A stretch of 64,000 nt of DNA from CAVYXK01 sp963772445 (GTDB lineage Bacteria; Pseudomonadota; Alphaproteobacteria; Acetobacterales; Acetobacteraceae): positions 62,001 through 126,000 of the forward strand of contig CAVYXK010000001.1 of assembly GCA_963772445.1 (NCBI GenBank), written 5' to 3'. Under the pieces are notes generated by a model, which ran no database searches, was not told where the DNA came from, and saw nothing but the letters and a program-made list of their open reading frames with translations. Within the stretch, counting starts at the first letter, position 1. Every line of letters begins with the position of its first letter. Of this stretch, positions 9,349-18,602 are shown piece by piece. A program made the position numbers and the translations under genes.

Positions 9349-10265
9349 GTCGGTCCTCGTTCGATCGGTGGATGATGCTCGCGCCAATGCCGGGCGATGT
9401 CGAGCCGGCGACAGATCCATACCCGGTCATGCGACAGAACATAGTCGATGATTCTCGCGAAAGCCGCGGCGCGTCCCGGCTTGCCGGCAAGGCGGCAGTG
9501 CACCGCCACGGTCATCATGCGCGGCGCCTCATCGCCGGTCGCATAGAGCGCATCGAAACTGTCCTTCAGCGAAACGAAGAAGTCGCCCGCCTGTCCCCAA
9601 CCCAGCCCGCGCGCAAGTCGGGTGTCGTTGTCATCGAGGGTATGAGGGATAATGAGGTGCGGCCGCCCGTACTCGTAGTTCCAATACGGCAATTCGTCAT
9701 TATAGGCGTCGCTGTCGTAGAGAAATCCTCCTTCCTCCACGATGAGGCGACGATTCGCCGGACTCGGAGTGCCGACATACCAACCGAGCGGCCGGCTTCC
9801 CGTCCGGCGGCTGATGACCTCGACCGAACGCCGGATATGCTCCCGCTCGGTTTCCTCATCGACGCCGTGATAATCGATCCAGCGCCATCCGTGGTCGACG
9901 AAGTCGCAGCCTGTGGCCGCCATTGCCTCGGCGACTCTCGGGCTCCGTTCAAACGCCATGCCGACCGCGTACACCGTGAACGGTACCCGGCGATCAGTCA
10001 GGACCTTGAGCAGACGCCAGACGCCGACGCGGGCTCCGTATTCATAGGCTGACTCCATATTGAGGTCCCGCCCATGCCTGATGGGCTGCGCCGTCGCGAG
10101 ATCACTGAGTCGGGTTTCCGAGGTTTCGTCGCCATGCAAGACCGACCGTTCGCCCCCCTCCTCATAGTTCAGCACGAAATTAACTGCAATCCGCGCGCGG
10201 TCGGGCCATTGCGGATCCGGTGGACAGTCGGCATAGCCGAGCAGATCGCGGGGATAGCTATTCAT
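9345..10265 (-). CDS. PuuE-like cofactor-free allantoinase / polysaccharide deacetylase family
   Basis: 306 residues. YPRDLLGYADCPPDPQWPDR followed by VNFVLNYEEGGERSVLHGD is the characteristic start of PuuE-type allantoinases. The deacetylase fold continues with FTVYAVGMA, CDFVDHGWRW and GWYVGTPSPANRR. PuuE opens the hydantoin ring of allantoin; this paralogue may act on a related cyclic amide. Coupling to the D-aminoacylase suggests a pathway of ring opening followed by N-acyl or N-carbamoyl removal. That substrate link is inference. Confidence 0.75.
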   Translation of the reverse strand: MNSYPRDLLGYADCPPDPQWPDRARIAVNFVLNYEEGGERSVLHGDETSETRLSDLATAQPIRHGRDLNMESAYEYGARVGVWRLLKVLTDRRVPFTVYAVGMAFERSPRVAEAMAATGCDFVDHGWRWIDYHGVDEETEREHIRRSVEVISRRTGSRPLGWYVGTPSPANRRLIVEEGGFLYDSDAYNDELPYWNYEYGRPHLIIPHTLDDNDTRLARGLGWGQAGDFFVSLKDSFDALYATGDEAPRMMTVAVHCRLAGKPGRAAAFARIIDYVLSHDRVWICRRLDIARHWREHHPPIERGPT

Positions 10266-10525
10266 GACAGCGTGCTTTCGAACATGGCTCCCGTCCGTGC
10301 AAGCTCGTCGGCGGGGATGTGACCCGCCGAGACCTCTCCTGGTTCACGCCTCGGCTCACCAGAAAGCGGAGATCCTCGATCGGCCCAGATGGACAAGTTC
10401 TTTAGTTGCAGGGAAGGGGTTTGCGCTCCACGAATATGGTATAGGAGCGTGATGGCTCGGACCACAAGGCCTTTCGCCCCGTCGCGGGCTGCTCGGCATT
10501 CCCCCTGCCCCGCGGAGGAATGGCT

Positions 10526-11443
10526 ATGAGCCGGGTCGTGTTCCCCGATTGCACGCAATATATGGCATCCTTCTATGACAGTGAGCTGCAGGCGCTCGTG
10601 CCGCAACTCGAGATCGACATCGCCCAGCCGTCGGCGGAAGCCTTCGTGACGCGCCTCGCCGACACCGACGCAGTAATGCATTTCGGGACGCAGATCACTG
10701 CCCGCATGCTCGAGCGCTGCCCCAGACTCAGAATCATCGTGTTCCTGGGAACTGGGGTCGGAAGCTGGGTAGATCTCGCAGCCGCTGCCGCACGCGGCAT
10801 CCGCGTGCGGCGGGTTCTCGGCTACGCCGACCGAACGGTGGCCGAGCACGCGCTCGCGCTGATACTCGGCGTCGGGCGCAATCTTGCCTATATGGATCGT
10901 GAAATTCGTGCCGGGCATTGGCGCACCCAGGCGCGGTTCGAGACCGCGGGAAAGCGCCTCGGAATCATCGGCTTGGGCGGTATCGGGCGCGCACTGGCGA
11001 CACTCGCCGCGCCGCTCGGGCTCGATGTGGTGGGCTGGAATCGCAGCCCTGTCCCGCCAGGCATCCCCTGCCGGATCCTGCCGCTCAATGAGGTGATCGC
11101 AAGAGCCGACATCGTATCGTTGCACCTGGCACTGAACGACGAAACACGCGGCATCATCAATCGCCGGCGAATTGGACTGCTGAAGCCGGGAGCGGTGCTG
11201 ATCAACACCGCGCGCGGCGGGCTCGTCGATCAGGAGGCGCTGCTCGAACGGCTCCGGCAAGGAGACATCCTGGCGGGCCTGGACGTCTTCGCCGACGAAC
11301 CGCTGGCACCCGGGCATCCGCTCGTGCAGCTCGACAACGTGATCTTGACCGCGCATGCCGGCTGGATGAGCCCTGAGGCCGGCCGCCGGCTTTTCCGTCT
11401 CGGGCTGGAGGCCATGCGCGAGGAACTCGGACGACTCGACTGA
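10526..11443 (+). CDS. D-isomer-specific 2-hydroxyacid dehydrogenase
   Basis: About 305 residues with the full NAD-binding Rossmann motif (LGIIGLGGIGRALA) and the catalytic triad of the family: Arg in INTARGGLVD, Glu in FADEPLAPGH and His in LTAHAGWMS. It reduces a 2-keto acid to a D-2-hydroxy acid or the reverse. The second ATG (10526) is preferred because GGAGG lies seven bases before it. It sits 14 bp upstream of the methyltransferase pseudogene, so both were probably one transcript. Confidence 0.85.
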   Translation: MSRVVFPDCTQYMASFYDSELQALVPQLEIDIAQPSAEAFVTRLADTDAVMHFGTQITARMLERCPRLRIIVFLGTGVGSWVDLAAAAARGIRVRRVLGYADRTVAEHALALILGVGRNLAYMDREIRAGHWRTQARFETAGKRLGIIGLGGIGRALATLAAPLGLDVVGWNRSPVPPGIPCRILPLNEVIARADIVSLHLALNDETRGIINRRRIGLLKPGAVLINTARGGLVDQEALLERLRQGDILAGLDVFADEPLAPGHPLVQLDNVILTAHAGWMSPEAGRRLFRLGLEAMREELGRLD

Positions 11444-11457
11444 TGTGGGAGGAAACC

Positions 11458-12510
11458 ATGACCAACACTGAACAGCCGAACGGATTGCTCCAGCGGCTCG
11501 ACGCCGGGCCGGTGATCTGTGCCGAAGGCTATGTCTTCGAGCTCGAGCGACGCGGCTATCTCCAGGCCGGTGCCTATGTGCCGGAGATCGTGCTCGAGCA
11601 CCCTGAGGTCGTCGAGGAGCTGCATCGTAAGCTTGTTCACGCCGGCTCGGACGTGGTCGAGGCACTCACCTACTATGCCCATCGCGAGAAGCTCAAGATC
11701 GTCGGTCGGGAGCAGGACCTCGAGCGGATAAACCGCTAGGCGCTCGCCATCGCCAAGCGGGTTGCATCCGAAACCGGAGCGCTCGCAGCCGGCAATATCT
11801 GCAACACAAATGCATACGATCCCAACGATCCCAACTCAATTAATGCCGTGCGTGCCATGTTCGACGAGCAACTCGGCTGGGTGGTCGAGGCCGGGGTCGA
11901 TTATGTCATCGGCGAGACCTACTCTTTCGCCGCCGAGGCGGTTCTGGCCGCGGAGTGCATCAAGAAAGCAGGCTTGCCGGCAGTGATCACACTCGCCCTG
12001 CACCGCGAGGACGTAACGCGCGAGGGTTGGAGCGTCGGCGAGGCGGCCAGGCGCATCGAGGCCGCCGGGGCAGATGTCGTCGGCCTCAACTGCATCCGTG
12101 GACCGCGTACGATGATGCCGCTGCTCGAACAGATGCGTGCCGCAGTCAAGTGCCACATAGCGGCATTGCCGGTACCCTATCGCACGACTGCACAAGAGCC
12201 TACCTTCCAGTCATTAACCGATCCCCATTACCACGATATTCCGAACGGCAGGCCCTTCCCGACGGCACTCGATCCCTTCGTCTGCAACCGTTATGAGATT
12301 GCTGACTTCGCGCACGGCGCCTTTGCGCTCGGGGTGCGCTATCTGGGAGTTTGCTGCGGCGCCGGCCCCCATCACATCCGCGCCATGGCCGAGGCGTTGG
12401 GACGCCGCCCGCCGGCAAGCCGGTTCTCGCCCGACATGTCGAAACACGCATTTCTCGGCAGCGACCAGCGGCTTCGCTCGGTGAACCTGGGCTACAAGGA
12501 GAAGCTTTGA
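11458..12510 (+). pseudogene. Homocysteine S-methyltransferase family gene with in-frame amber codon
   Basis: The full-length frame is open except for one TAG at 11737-11739 (codon 94), where a Gln (CAG) is the likely original: LERINR, stop, ALAIAKRVASETGAL. The rest keeps the zinc-binding cysteines of the betaine-homocysteine/S-methylmethionine methyltransferase family in VVGLNC and GVCCGAGPHH. The ribosome site GGAGG precedes MTNTEQ. Such enzymes transfer a methyl group to homocysteine or a related thiol. The product would be a 93-residue fragment unless the amber codon is suppressed or is a sequence error. Confidence 0.82.
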
Positions 12511-12538
12511 CGACCGACCCTTGTGGCCGACGCAGCAT

Positions 12539-14140
12539 TCACGCGCCCCGCAGGATCATCTCGGCGCCCTTCTCGGCGATCATGATCGTCGCGGCATTCG
12601 TATTGCCCGAAATCACCGTCGGCATCACCGAGGCATCGACCACGCGCAGTCGCTCGATGCCATGCACGCGGAGCTGCGGATCCACCACCGCCATCGGATG
12701 CGCTCCCATCGTGCAGGTGCTGGTCTGGTGATAGGTGGTACCGCCGGTGCGGCGTACATGCTCGACCAGTTCCTCGTCGCTCTGCACAGCGGGACCGGGC
12801 ACGTATTCCTCAGTTACCAGATGCTGCATCGCCTGCGTCTGGAACACGCGGCGGAGGATACGCAATCCGGCGACCATCGTATCCCAGTCACCCTGCGTCG
12901 CCAGGTAATTGGGCTGAATCGCTGGATGCTCCATCGGGTTCGGCGAGCGGATGCGCAGCCAACCGCGGCTCTCGGGCCGGCACGGAATGGTAATCGCCAT
13001 GCAGCCCGGAAATGCGTGCATGGGCTCGCCCGCCCGATCCAGGCTGCCAGCAAGGAACTGATACTGAATGTCCGGCGAAGCGAGCTCCGGCCGCGTCTTC
13101 ACGAACAGGCCGATCGGCCCGGCGCCGGTCATCAGCGGACCACCGCGCGCCAACACATACTGAATGCCGGCCTGTGCCTGCAGCAGCCAGTTGCGCGAGA
13201 TCTCGTTATAGGTGTTCCGCCGGCGCGCCTTATAGATCACCCGCCCGCCGATATGGTCCTGCAAATTCTCCCCCACGCCAGGCAGGTCATGCACCACCTC
13301 GATGCCGAGCGACTGCAACAGCGCCCCAGGCCCGACGCCGGAAAGTTGCAGAAGCTGCGGCGAGTTGATCGATCCGCCGGCCAGGATCACCTCCCGCCGC
13401 GCACGCAGGCGCCGGATGCCGCCATGCTGCGAGAACTCGACACCGACCGCGCGCTTCCCCTCGAACAGCACGTGATGCGCCAGTGCCTTGATCTCCACTT
13501 TCAGGTTCGGCCGTTTCATTGCCGGGCGGAGATAGCCGCGCGCCGCGCTGCACCGACGCATCCCGCGCACCGTGAGCTGCAACGGTCCGACGCCCTCCTG
13601 TTCCTCGCCGTTGAAATCGGCATTGTAGGGAAAGCCTAGTTCCTGCCCGGCGGCCATGAAGGCATCGTTCAGCTCGTGCTTCGAGCGCAGGTCGGACACC
13701 GCCAGCGGCCCGCCGACGCCATGATATTCGTTGGCGCCGTGCTGCTGGTCCTCGGACTTGCGGAAATACGGCAGCACGTCATCGTACGACCAACCGGTAC
13801 AGCCGAGCTGGCGCCACAGGTCGAAATCCTCCTTCTGACCACGGATATAGATCAGGCCGTTGATCGAGCTCGACCCGCCCAGCACCTTGCCGCGTGGGAT
13901 CGGCACACAGCGATTATTGAGCGTGGGGATCGGCTCCGTCTCGAACTGCCAAGTGATCTTCGGGTGGAAGATATTGCGGAAGAAGCCGGCGGGAATGTGG
14001 ATCCACAGGTTAGTATCGTTCCCGCCTGCCTCCAGCAGCACGACCCGGTTCACCGGATCCGCGGAGAGCCGGTTGGCCAGCACGCAGCCGGCCGAGCCGG
14101 CACCGACGATAATGAAGTCGAATTCGGCCGATTCCGGCAT
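12539..14140 (-). CDS. GMC-family FAD oxidoreductase (choline/alcohol dehydrogenase type)
   Basis: 533 residues. The N-terminal FAD-binding motif is FIIVGAGSAGCVLANRL. GMC signatures follow: GKVLGGSSSINGLIYIRG, ILAGGSINSPQLLQLSGVGP and a C-terminal TYHQTSTCTMG with the active-site His, then VVDASVMPTVISGNTNAAT. It oxidises an alcohol to an aldehyde with FAD and usually passes electrons to a quinone. The substrate is not predictable. The start at MPESAEF has AAGGG upstream. It converges on the methyltransferase gene 28 bp away. Confidence 0.88.
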   Translation of the reverse strand: MPESAEFDFIIVGAGSAGCVLANRLSADPVNRVVLLEAGGNDTNLWIHIPAGFFRNIFHPKITWQFETEPIPTLNNRCVPIPRGKVLGGSSSINGLIYIRGQKEDFDLWRQLGCTGWSYDDVLPYFRKSEDQQHGANEYHGVGGPLAVSDLRSKHELNDAFMAAGQELGFPYNADFNGEEQEGVGPLQLTVRGMRRCSAARGYLRPAMKRPNLKVEIKALAHHVLFEGKRAVGVEFSQHGGIRRLRARREVILAGGSINSPQLLQLSGVGPGALLQSLGIEVVHDLPGVGENLQDHIGGRVIYKARRRNTYNEISRNWLLQAQAGIQYVLARGGPLMTGAGPIGLFVKTRPELASPDIQYQFLAGSLDRAGEPMHAFPGCMAITIPCRPESRGWLRIRSPNPMEHPAIQPNYLATQGDWDTMVAGLRILRRVFQTQAMQHLVTEEYVPGPAVQSDEELVEHVRRTGGTTYHQTSTCTMGAHPMAVVDPQLRVHGIERLRVVDASVMPTVISGNTNAATIMIAEKGAEMILRGA

Positions 14141-14225
14141 ACGACGACGTTTCCCTTGATGCCTGCGGCCGATGATAGCCGTGTCGCCGCCGGGCGCTAG
14201 CCGGGCTTCGCCCCACTTGCCGGGG

Positions 14226-15010
14226 TCATTTCGCCGCCGCTGGCGCCTGGGCGTTCCGCGACAGCAGGAATTTGACGGTATACTCCTCTGGAAACTCTCG
14301 ATCCGCAAAGTGTGGTGCGTGCGCAGCAAGCAGCTCATCGACAAGCTGATAGCTGCTATCGAAGACCCACGGCCGGCGGGCCAGCCGCCGATCGTTCAAC
14401 CAGTATTTGCTCCAGCCATCCGATGTTTCGATGATCTCGCGGGCGAAGTCCGGACCGTACTCCATGCCACCTTAAATCACGACGTCGATGTATGATTGCA
14501 GAAGCGGATACTCGGCATCGGGCGGTGGCGACTCGACCTCGGGCGGTTTGCCCGCACGGTCGGGGATATAGACCCAGATTCTCCCCTGGGGCGGCACAGC
14601 CTGCCGGGACACCGCCTCAATGTCCTGTTGTGGGACCTCAACGCGGACATATCCCTTCTCCCGGGCATCAAAGGCAGATATGTCATCACCTTCTACGGGG
14701 TATATGACGCCGTTATCGTCATCCCGCTTTCGCCCTGCCCGGCTCGCCGCAAGCCAAGCGCCGTGAAACCCGATGGCGAGCGGTCATTCCAGGACCGGAT
14801 ATAGCCGAAGGCCGCGGAGACCCGTACAGGAATTGCGGGTATCGGCTTGAGGGAGGTCGAATTCCGTGACGTGCTGTCGATTAGCGAGCCATAGCCGAAG
14901 ATGAACTGGGTGGGCTGATCCGCCAGCTTGCGTCCCCAAAAATCTTCAGCCGCCGCCGGTCTGCCGGTCCCGACAAGTAATGTAATGGCAATAAGCAACC
15001 GTACGAGCAT
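14226..15010 (-). pseudogene. Gamma-glutamylcyclotransferase-like protein with frameshift and nonsense codon
   Basis: A signal peptide (MLVRLLIAITLLVGTG, with an alternative ATG at 15025) is followed by FIFGYGSLI, the substrate-binding motif of the family, and SAAFGYIRSWNDRS. A one-base deletion near 14713 moves the frame after GESGMTI into NGVIYPVEGDDISAFD and GRIWVYIPD. An in-frame TAA at 14472-14474 (probably once GAA) interrupts SYIDVVI, then GGMEYGPDFAREIIETSDGW follows. The last part alone is an open 79-residue frame. The two independent lesions argue for real decay. Confidence 0.75.
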
Positions 15011-15066
15011 CGTCGCGTCCTCCAACTTGCTGCGCCAACAGGCCCTATAGTCTCAGCTTCATACTC

Positions 15067-15933
15067 TCAGCTTCGCCGGGCGTGCGGATCGAGCCAGTCG
15101 CGCAAGCCGTCACCAACGAAGTTGGAGCCCATCACCACCGATAGGATGGCCAGGCCCGGAAAGGTCGCCACCCACCATTGCTGCACCAGTTCGCGCCCGT
15201 CTGATACCATCGAGCCCCACTCCGGTGTCGGTGGCGTCACGCCAAGCCCCAGAAACGACAGCCCGGCAAATACCAGTATGGCAGCGCCAAGATCGAGCGA
15301 AAGCAGCACGATCAAAGGTCCCACAGCATTGGGGACAATCTGGCGGAACAAGATGTGCGCCGCGCCGAAGCCGACAGCTCTGGCCGCCGCGACATATTCC
15401 TGCGACCGCTGGGTAATCACCAGGCTGCGGGCGAGACGCGAGTATTTCGGCCACCACACGACAAGCATGGCGATGATCGTGTTGCGTGTGCCAATGCCCA
15501 GTGCCGCTGCGATCGCCATCGCCAGGATGATCGGCGGAAAGCAGAACACCAGATCGGTCAGGCGCATGAGCGCCTCCTCGGCCCAGCCGCGCGCATAGGC
15601 AGCAACCGCGCCGAACACCGTGCCGAACCCGCCGGCGACCAGCACCACGACAAACCCCACGAGCAGCGACACACGCGCGCCATAGACAATGCGTGTCAGC
15701 ACGTCGCGCCCCAGCGTATCGGTGCCGAGCCAGTGCACCGCCGAGGGAGGCTGCAGGCGGTTGGCAACGGCGACGAGGTTGGGATCCTCGTGCATAACCC
15801 AGGGCGCAAACAGCGCCAAGAGCAGCCAAGTGCCCAGCACCACGCCGCCCGCTGCCGCCAGCCCGTATCGGCGCAGCCACCGCCGCCGCACCGACAGCGC
15901 CGCCGGCAACGCGACCTGCAGCGCTTGGCTCAT
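15067..15933 (-). CDS. ABC transporter permease, dipeptide/oligopeptide type (DppC-like)
   Basis: 288 residues. After a short N-terminal helix (LAAAGGVVLGTWLLLALFAP) comes HWLGTDTLGRDVLTRIVYGA, the OppC/DppC signature, then the permease loop EYVAAARAVGFGAAHILFRQ and SFLGLGVTPPTPEWGSMV. It forms the inner-membrane channel with the DppB-like protein, whose stop it overlaps by 4 bp. No ATPase gene is present here, so the importer must share or borrow one. Confidence 0.9.
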   Translation of the reverse strand: MSQALQVALPAALSVRRRWLRRYGLAAAGGVVLGTWLLLALFAPWVMHEDPNLVAVANRLQPPSAVHWLGTDTLGRDVLTRIVYGARVSLLVGFVVVLVAGGFGTVFGAVAAYARGWAEEALMRLTDLVFCFPPIILAMAIAAALGIGTRNTIIAMLVVWWPKYSRLARSLVITQRSQEYVAAARAVGFGAAHILFRQIVPNAVGPLIVLLSLDLGAAILVFAGLSFLGLGVTPPTPEWGSMVSDGRELVQQWWVATFPGLAILSVVMGSNFVGDGLRDWLDPHARRS

Positions 15934-16943
15934 GTGTCGAGCACGCGCGGGTCGAGTAGCGCGTAGGACAGATCGACCACGAAATTGACCAACACGAACA
16001 CCGCGGCGACCAGCACGGTCATGCCCATGATTGCCGGGAAGTCGAGAGCGACGGCGCTTTGGAACGTGTAGCGGCCGAGGCCGGGCCAGGAGAAGATCGT
16101 TTCAGTCAGAACCGCTCCGGTCAGCAGGTTGGCATAGGCGAGGCCTCCCAGCGTGACGACCGGCAGCATCGCATTGGGCAGCGCATGACCTAGCACCACG
16201 CGTGGCCGCCGCAGCCCCTTGGCCCGGGCCACCTGCACGTAATCCTGCGACAGCGATTCCAGCATCGCCGCGCGGGTCGTGCGGGTGATCAGCCCGAGCG
16301 TCGAGCTCGCCAGCACGATCGACGGCAGCACGAGATGTGCCGCCGCATCGCGGAACGTGTCCCAATCGCCGATCAGCGCGGTATCGACCAGCATCAGTCC
16401 GGTAACGCGTGGCGGCGGAAAGGACGCGGGATTGAGCCGGCCCGGTCCCGGCGCCCAGTCGAGCGCACCGTAGAACACGGCGAGCATGGTGAAGGCGAGC
16501 CAGAACGAGGGCGCGGACACACCAATCAGAGACACGCCGCGCGCCAGATGATCGATCCAACTGTCTCGCTTAACCGCCGCCAGCATGCCGAGCGGCAGAC
16601 CGACCAGCAGTGAAAGCAGAAACGCCACCGACGCGAGCTCGATAGTGGCCGGCGCATAATCGATGATGTCGTCCAGCACCGGCCGGCGGGAGGCAATGGA
16701 ATTTCCGAGATCGCCGTGGAACAGCCCGTCGAGGAAAATCCAGTAGCGTTCCCACAGCGGCAGATCGAGACCCCATTTGTGGCGGAAGGCCGCGACCATG
16801 ACCGGGTTGGATGCGCCGAGATCGCCGAGCTGGATCAGGACGGGATCGCCAGGGACGGCATTGGCGATGAGGAAGATCGCCAATGACGCCAGCAGCACCA
16901 TCACCACGGCCAAGCCGAGGCGCGAGACGATGAACCGAATCAT
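15930..16943 (-). CDS. ABC transporter permease, dipeptide/oligopeptide type (DppB-like)
   Basis: 337 residues with six membrane segments. Family signs are the N-terminal helix, ANAVPGDPVLIQLG, the loop SQDYVQVARAKGLRRPRVVL and TIFSWPGLGRYTF near the C-terminus. It pairs with the DppC-like permease. It lies 10 bp after the binding-protein gene, in the order Gfo/Idh oxidoreductase, binding protein, DppB, DppC on the minus strand. Confidence 0.9.
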   Translation of the reverse strand: MIRFIVSRLGLAVVMVLLASLAIFLIANAVPGDPVLIQLGDLGASNPVMVAAFRHKWGLDLPLWERYWIFLDGLFHGDLGNSIASRRPVLDDIIDYAPATIELASVAFLLSLLVGLPLGMLAAVKRDSWIDHLARGVSLIGVSAPSFWLAFTMLAVFYGALDWAPGPGRLNPASFPPPRVTGLMLVDTALIGDWDTFRDAAAHLVLPSIVLASSTLGLITRTTRAAMLESLSQDYVQVARAKGLRRPRVVLGHALPNAMLPVVTLGGLAYANLLTGAVLTETIFSWPGLGRYTFQSAVALDFPAIMGMTVLVAAVFVLVNFVVDLSYALLDPRVLDT

Positions 16944-16952
16944 GCCGGCGGA

Positions 16953-18569
16953 TCAGGCCGGATGGACCGTATCGAGCTCGGTCAACCAGCCGGCAGCCGT
17001 CAACTTCAGCCCGGCGACGCTGCGGCGTACCGCCACTTGGTAGATCGGCTGGATCAGCACGAACAGATGTGCGAATCCAACCATCCGGCGCTGATATTCC
17101 CGCCACATCACCGCTGCCTTCGCCAGATCGCGCTCCGCCGCTGCATCGTGCACAAGCTGGGTGAAGTCGGGCGGCACGTTCCAATGCAGGCGCCGGGCGA
17201 CGCGTACCACGGTGGCGGAGGCCCAGAGCTGGTTCTCGACGGCCGGCGGATTCCAGAATCCCAGTACCGCCGGTAGCCGCGCGGCATTGTACGCCGCGTA
17301 CATGCTCACCATGTCCATCGGCGCCAGCTCCACCTTGATGCCGACGCGCGCGAGATCGGATTGCAGTTTCACCGCGACATCGCGATAGGCGACGCCCGCC
17401 ATCACCTGATTGGCGAAATTCAGACGGAAGGTGAAGCCGTCGGGTAGGCCGGCTTGTTTCAGCAGCGCACGGGCACGATCGAGATCCTGATGATAGCCGA
17501 TCTCTTTCGTCAGCTCCGCCGTCGAGCCATTCACACCGACAGGTAGGAAGGCGCACGGACGCACGGCATTGCCGCCCATCAAGTTGTTGATGATGCCGCC
17601 GTAGTCGATGGCATAGCCGATCGCCTGCCGCGCCTCCTGCTTCTGAAGCGCGGGATTGTCGGGATCCTCGCTTACCGCGAGATAGAGGTAATCGAGGCTG
17701 GTGACGCGAACGATGTTGATATCCGGATTGTCCTTCAGTCCGGCAACCTGCTCGGGGATCAGGTTGAAGGCTACGTCGACATCGCCGTGCTGCAAGGCCA
17801 GGTACTGCGCGGCGCTTTCGCTCATCTGCTGGATCAGCACGCGCTCGTAGCCGGGTTTAGGCCCCCAGTGGCCGGGGTTGCGCACCATCCGGATCCGCTG
17901 GCTGCGGTCCCATCCCACCAGCCGATAGGCGCCGCTGCCCGCCGAGTTCTGGTCGAGCCACGCGGTGGCGGTGTCCTTGTTGGCGGTATCGACGTCGGTG
18001 CCGCCGTGCTGCTCCACCATCAGCTTGTCGGTAACGCCGAATTCAGGTGCCGCGATGATGGTAACCAGCGGCTGCGTCGGATCGCGCAGCACGAAATCGA
18101 CGGTATGGTCATCGACCACGGCGACATGGTCAAGATAGGCGAGATACTGGCTCGCTTGGTATTTCATATTGATCAAACGCGTGAAGGAGAACCGCACGTC
18201 CTCTGCCGTCAGCTTGCGACCCGAGAGGAAGGTGATGTCATCGCGCAGCTTGAAGCGGATGGTCCGGCCGTCCGGCAGATAGGCCCATTCGGTGGCGACG
18301 CAGGGTCGCACGGTGACATAGTCGCCGGGCGCCATGGTCACCAGCGGATCATAGGCCGCGCGTGTTGGCAGCGGATTCGTGTAGCCGGCGACGCGACCGG
18401 GATCAAGCGTCGTGGTGTCGCTGAAATCGAGCGCGATCACCAGCGTCTCCCGTCGCGCGGCGCTTTGTGCCAGCGACGGTCGCGCGCGGGCGAGCAGCGT
18501 GCCAAGCAGGCTGGCAGCACCGCCGATCAGCGACCGCCGGCCGAAGCCGGTCTCGTTATTATTGTGCAT
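16953..18569 (-). CDS. ABC transporter substrate-binding protein, family 5 (peptide/nickel type)
   Basis: 538 residues. GFGRRSLIGGAASLLGTLLA is a twin-arginine-style signal, so export may be by Tat. The mature part shows VATEWAYLPDGRTIRFKLRD, GRKLTAEDVRFSFTRLI and ARQAIGYAIDYGGIINNLMG, the pattern of SBP_bac_5. It captures a ligand in the periplasm for the two permeases downstream. The ligand may be a peptide, opine or glycoside. GGAGGGA precedes the start. The Gfo/Idh gene 33 bp upstream suggests a sugar-derived ligand (inference). Confidence 0.88.
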   Translation of the reverse strand: MHNNNETGFGRRSLIGGAASLLGTLLARARPSLAQSAARRETLVIALDFSDTTTLDPGRVAGYTNPLPTRAAYDPLVTMAPGDYVTVRPCVATEWAYLPDGRTIRFKLRDDITFLSGRKLTAEDVRFSFTRLINMKYQASQYLAYLDHVAVVDDHTVDFVLRDPTQPLVTIIAAPEFGVTDKLMVEQHGGTDVDTANKDTATAWLDQNSAGSGAYRLVGWDRSQRIRMVRNPGHWGPKPGYERVLIQQMSESAAQYLALQHGDVDVAFNLIPEQVAGLKDNPDINIVRVTSLDYLYLAVSEDPDNPALQKQEARQAIGYAIDYGGIINNLMGGNAVRPCAFLPVGVNGSTAELTKEIGYHQDLDRARALLKQAGLPDGFTFRLNFANQVMAGVAYRDVAVKLQSDLARVGIKVELAPMDMVSMYAAYNAARLPAVLGFWNPPAVENQLWASATVVRVARRLHWNVPPDFTQLVHDAAAERDLAKAAVMWREYQRRMVGFAHLFVLIQPIYQVAVRRSVAGLKLTAAGWLTELDTVHPA

Positions 18570-18602
18570 GACCCGTTCCCTCCGTCCCGTCGTTGCGAAT
18601 AG

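Noticed and set aside
10262..11665. 467-residue open frame on the minus strand across the dehydrogenase gene
   Set aside because: It is antisense to a gene with clear Rossmann and catalytic motifs, and its sequence is low-complexity Arg/Ala/Gln-rich. Its stop overlaps the PuuE-like start as ATGA, but no family feature supports the last 60 residues.
12521..13639. 372-residue plus-strand frame opposite the GMC oxidoreductase
   Set aside because: Rich in His, Arg and Gln as expected for the antisense of a GC-rich gene; the GMC frame carries all conserved motifs.
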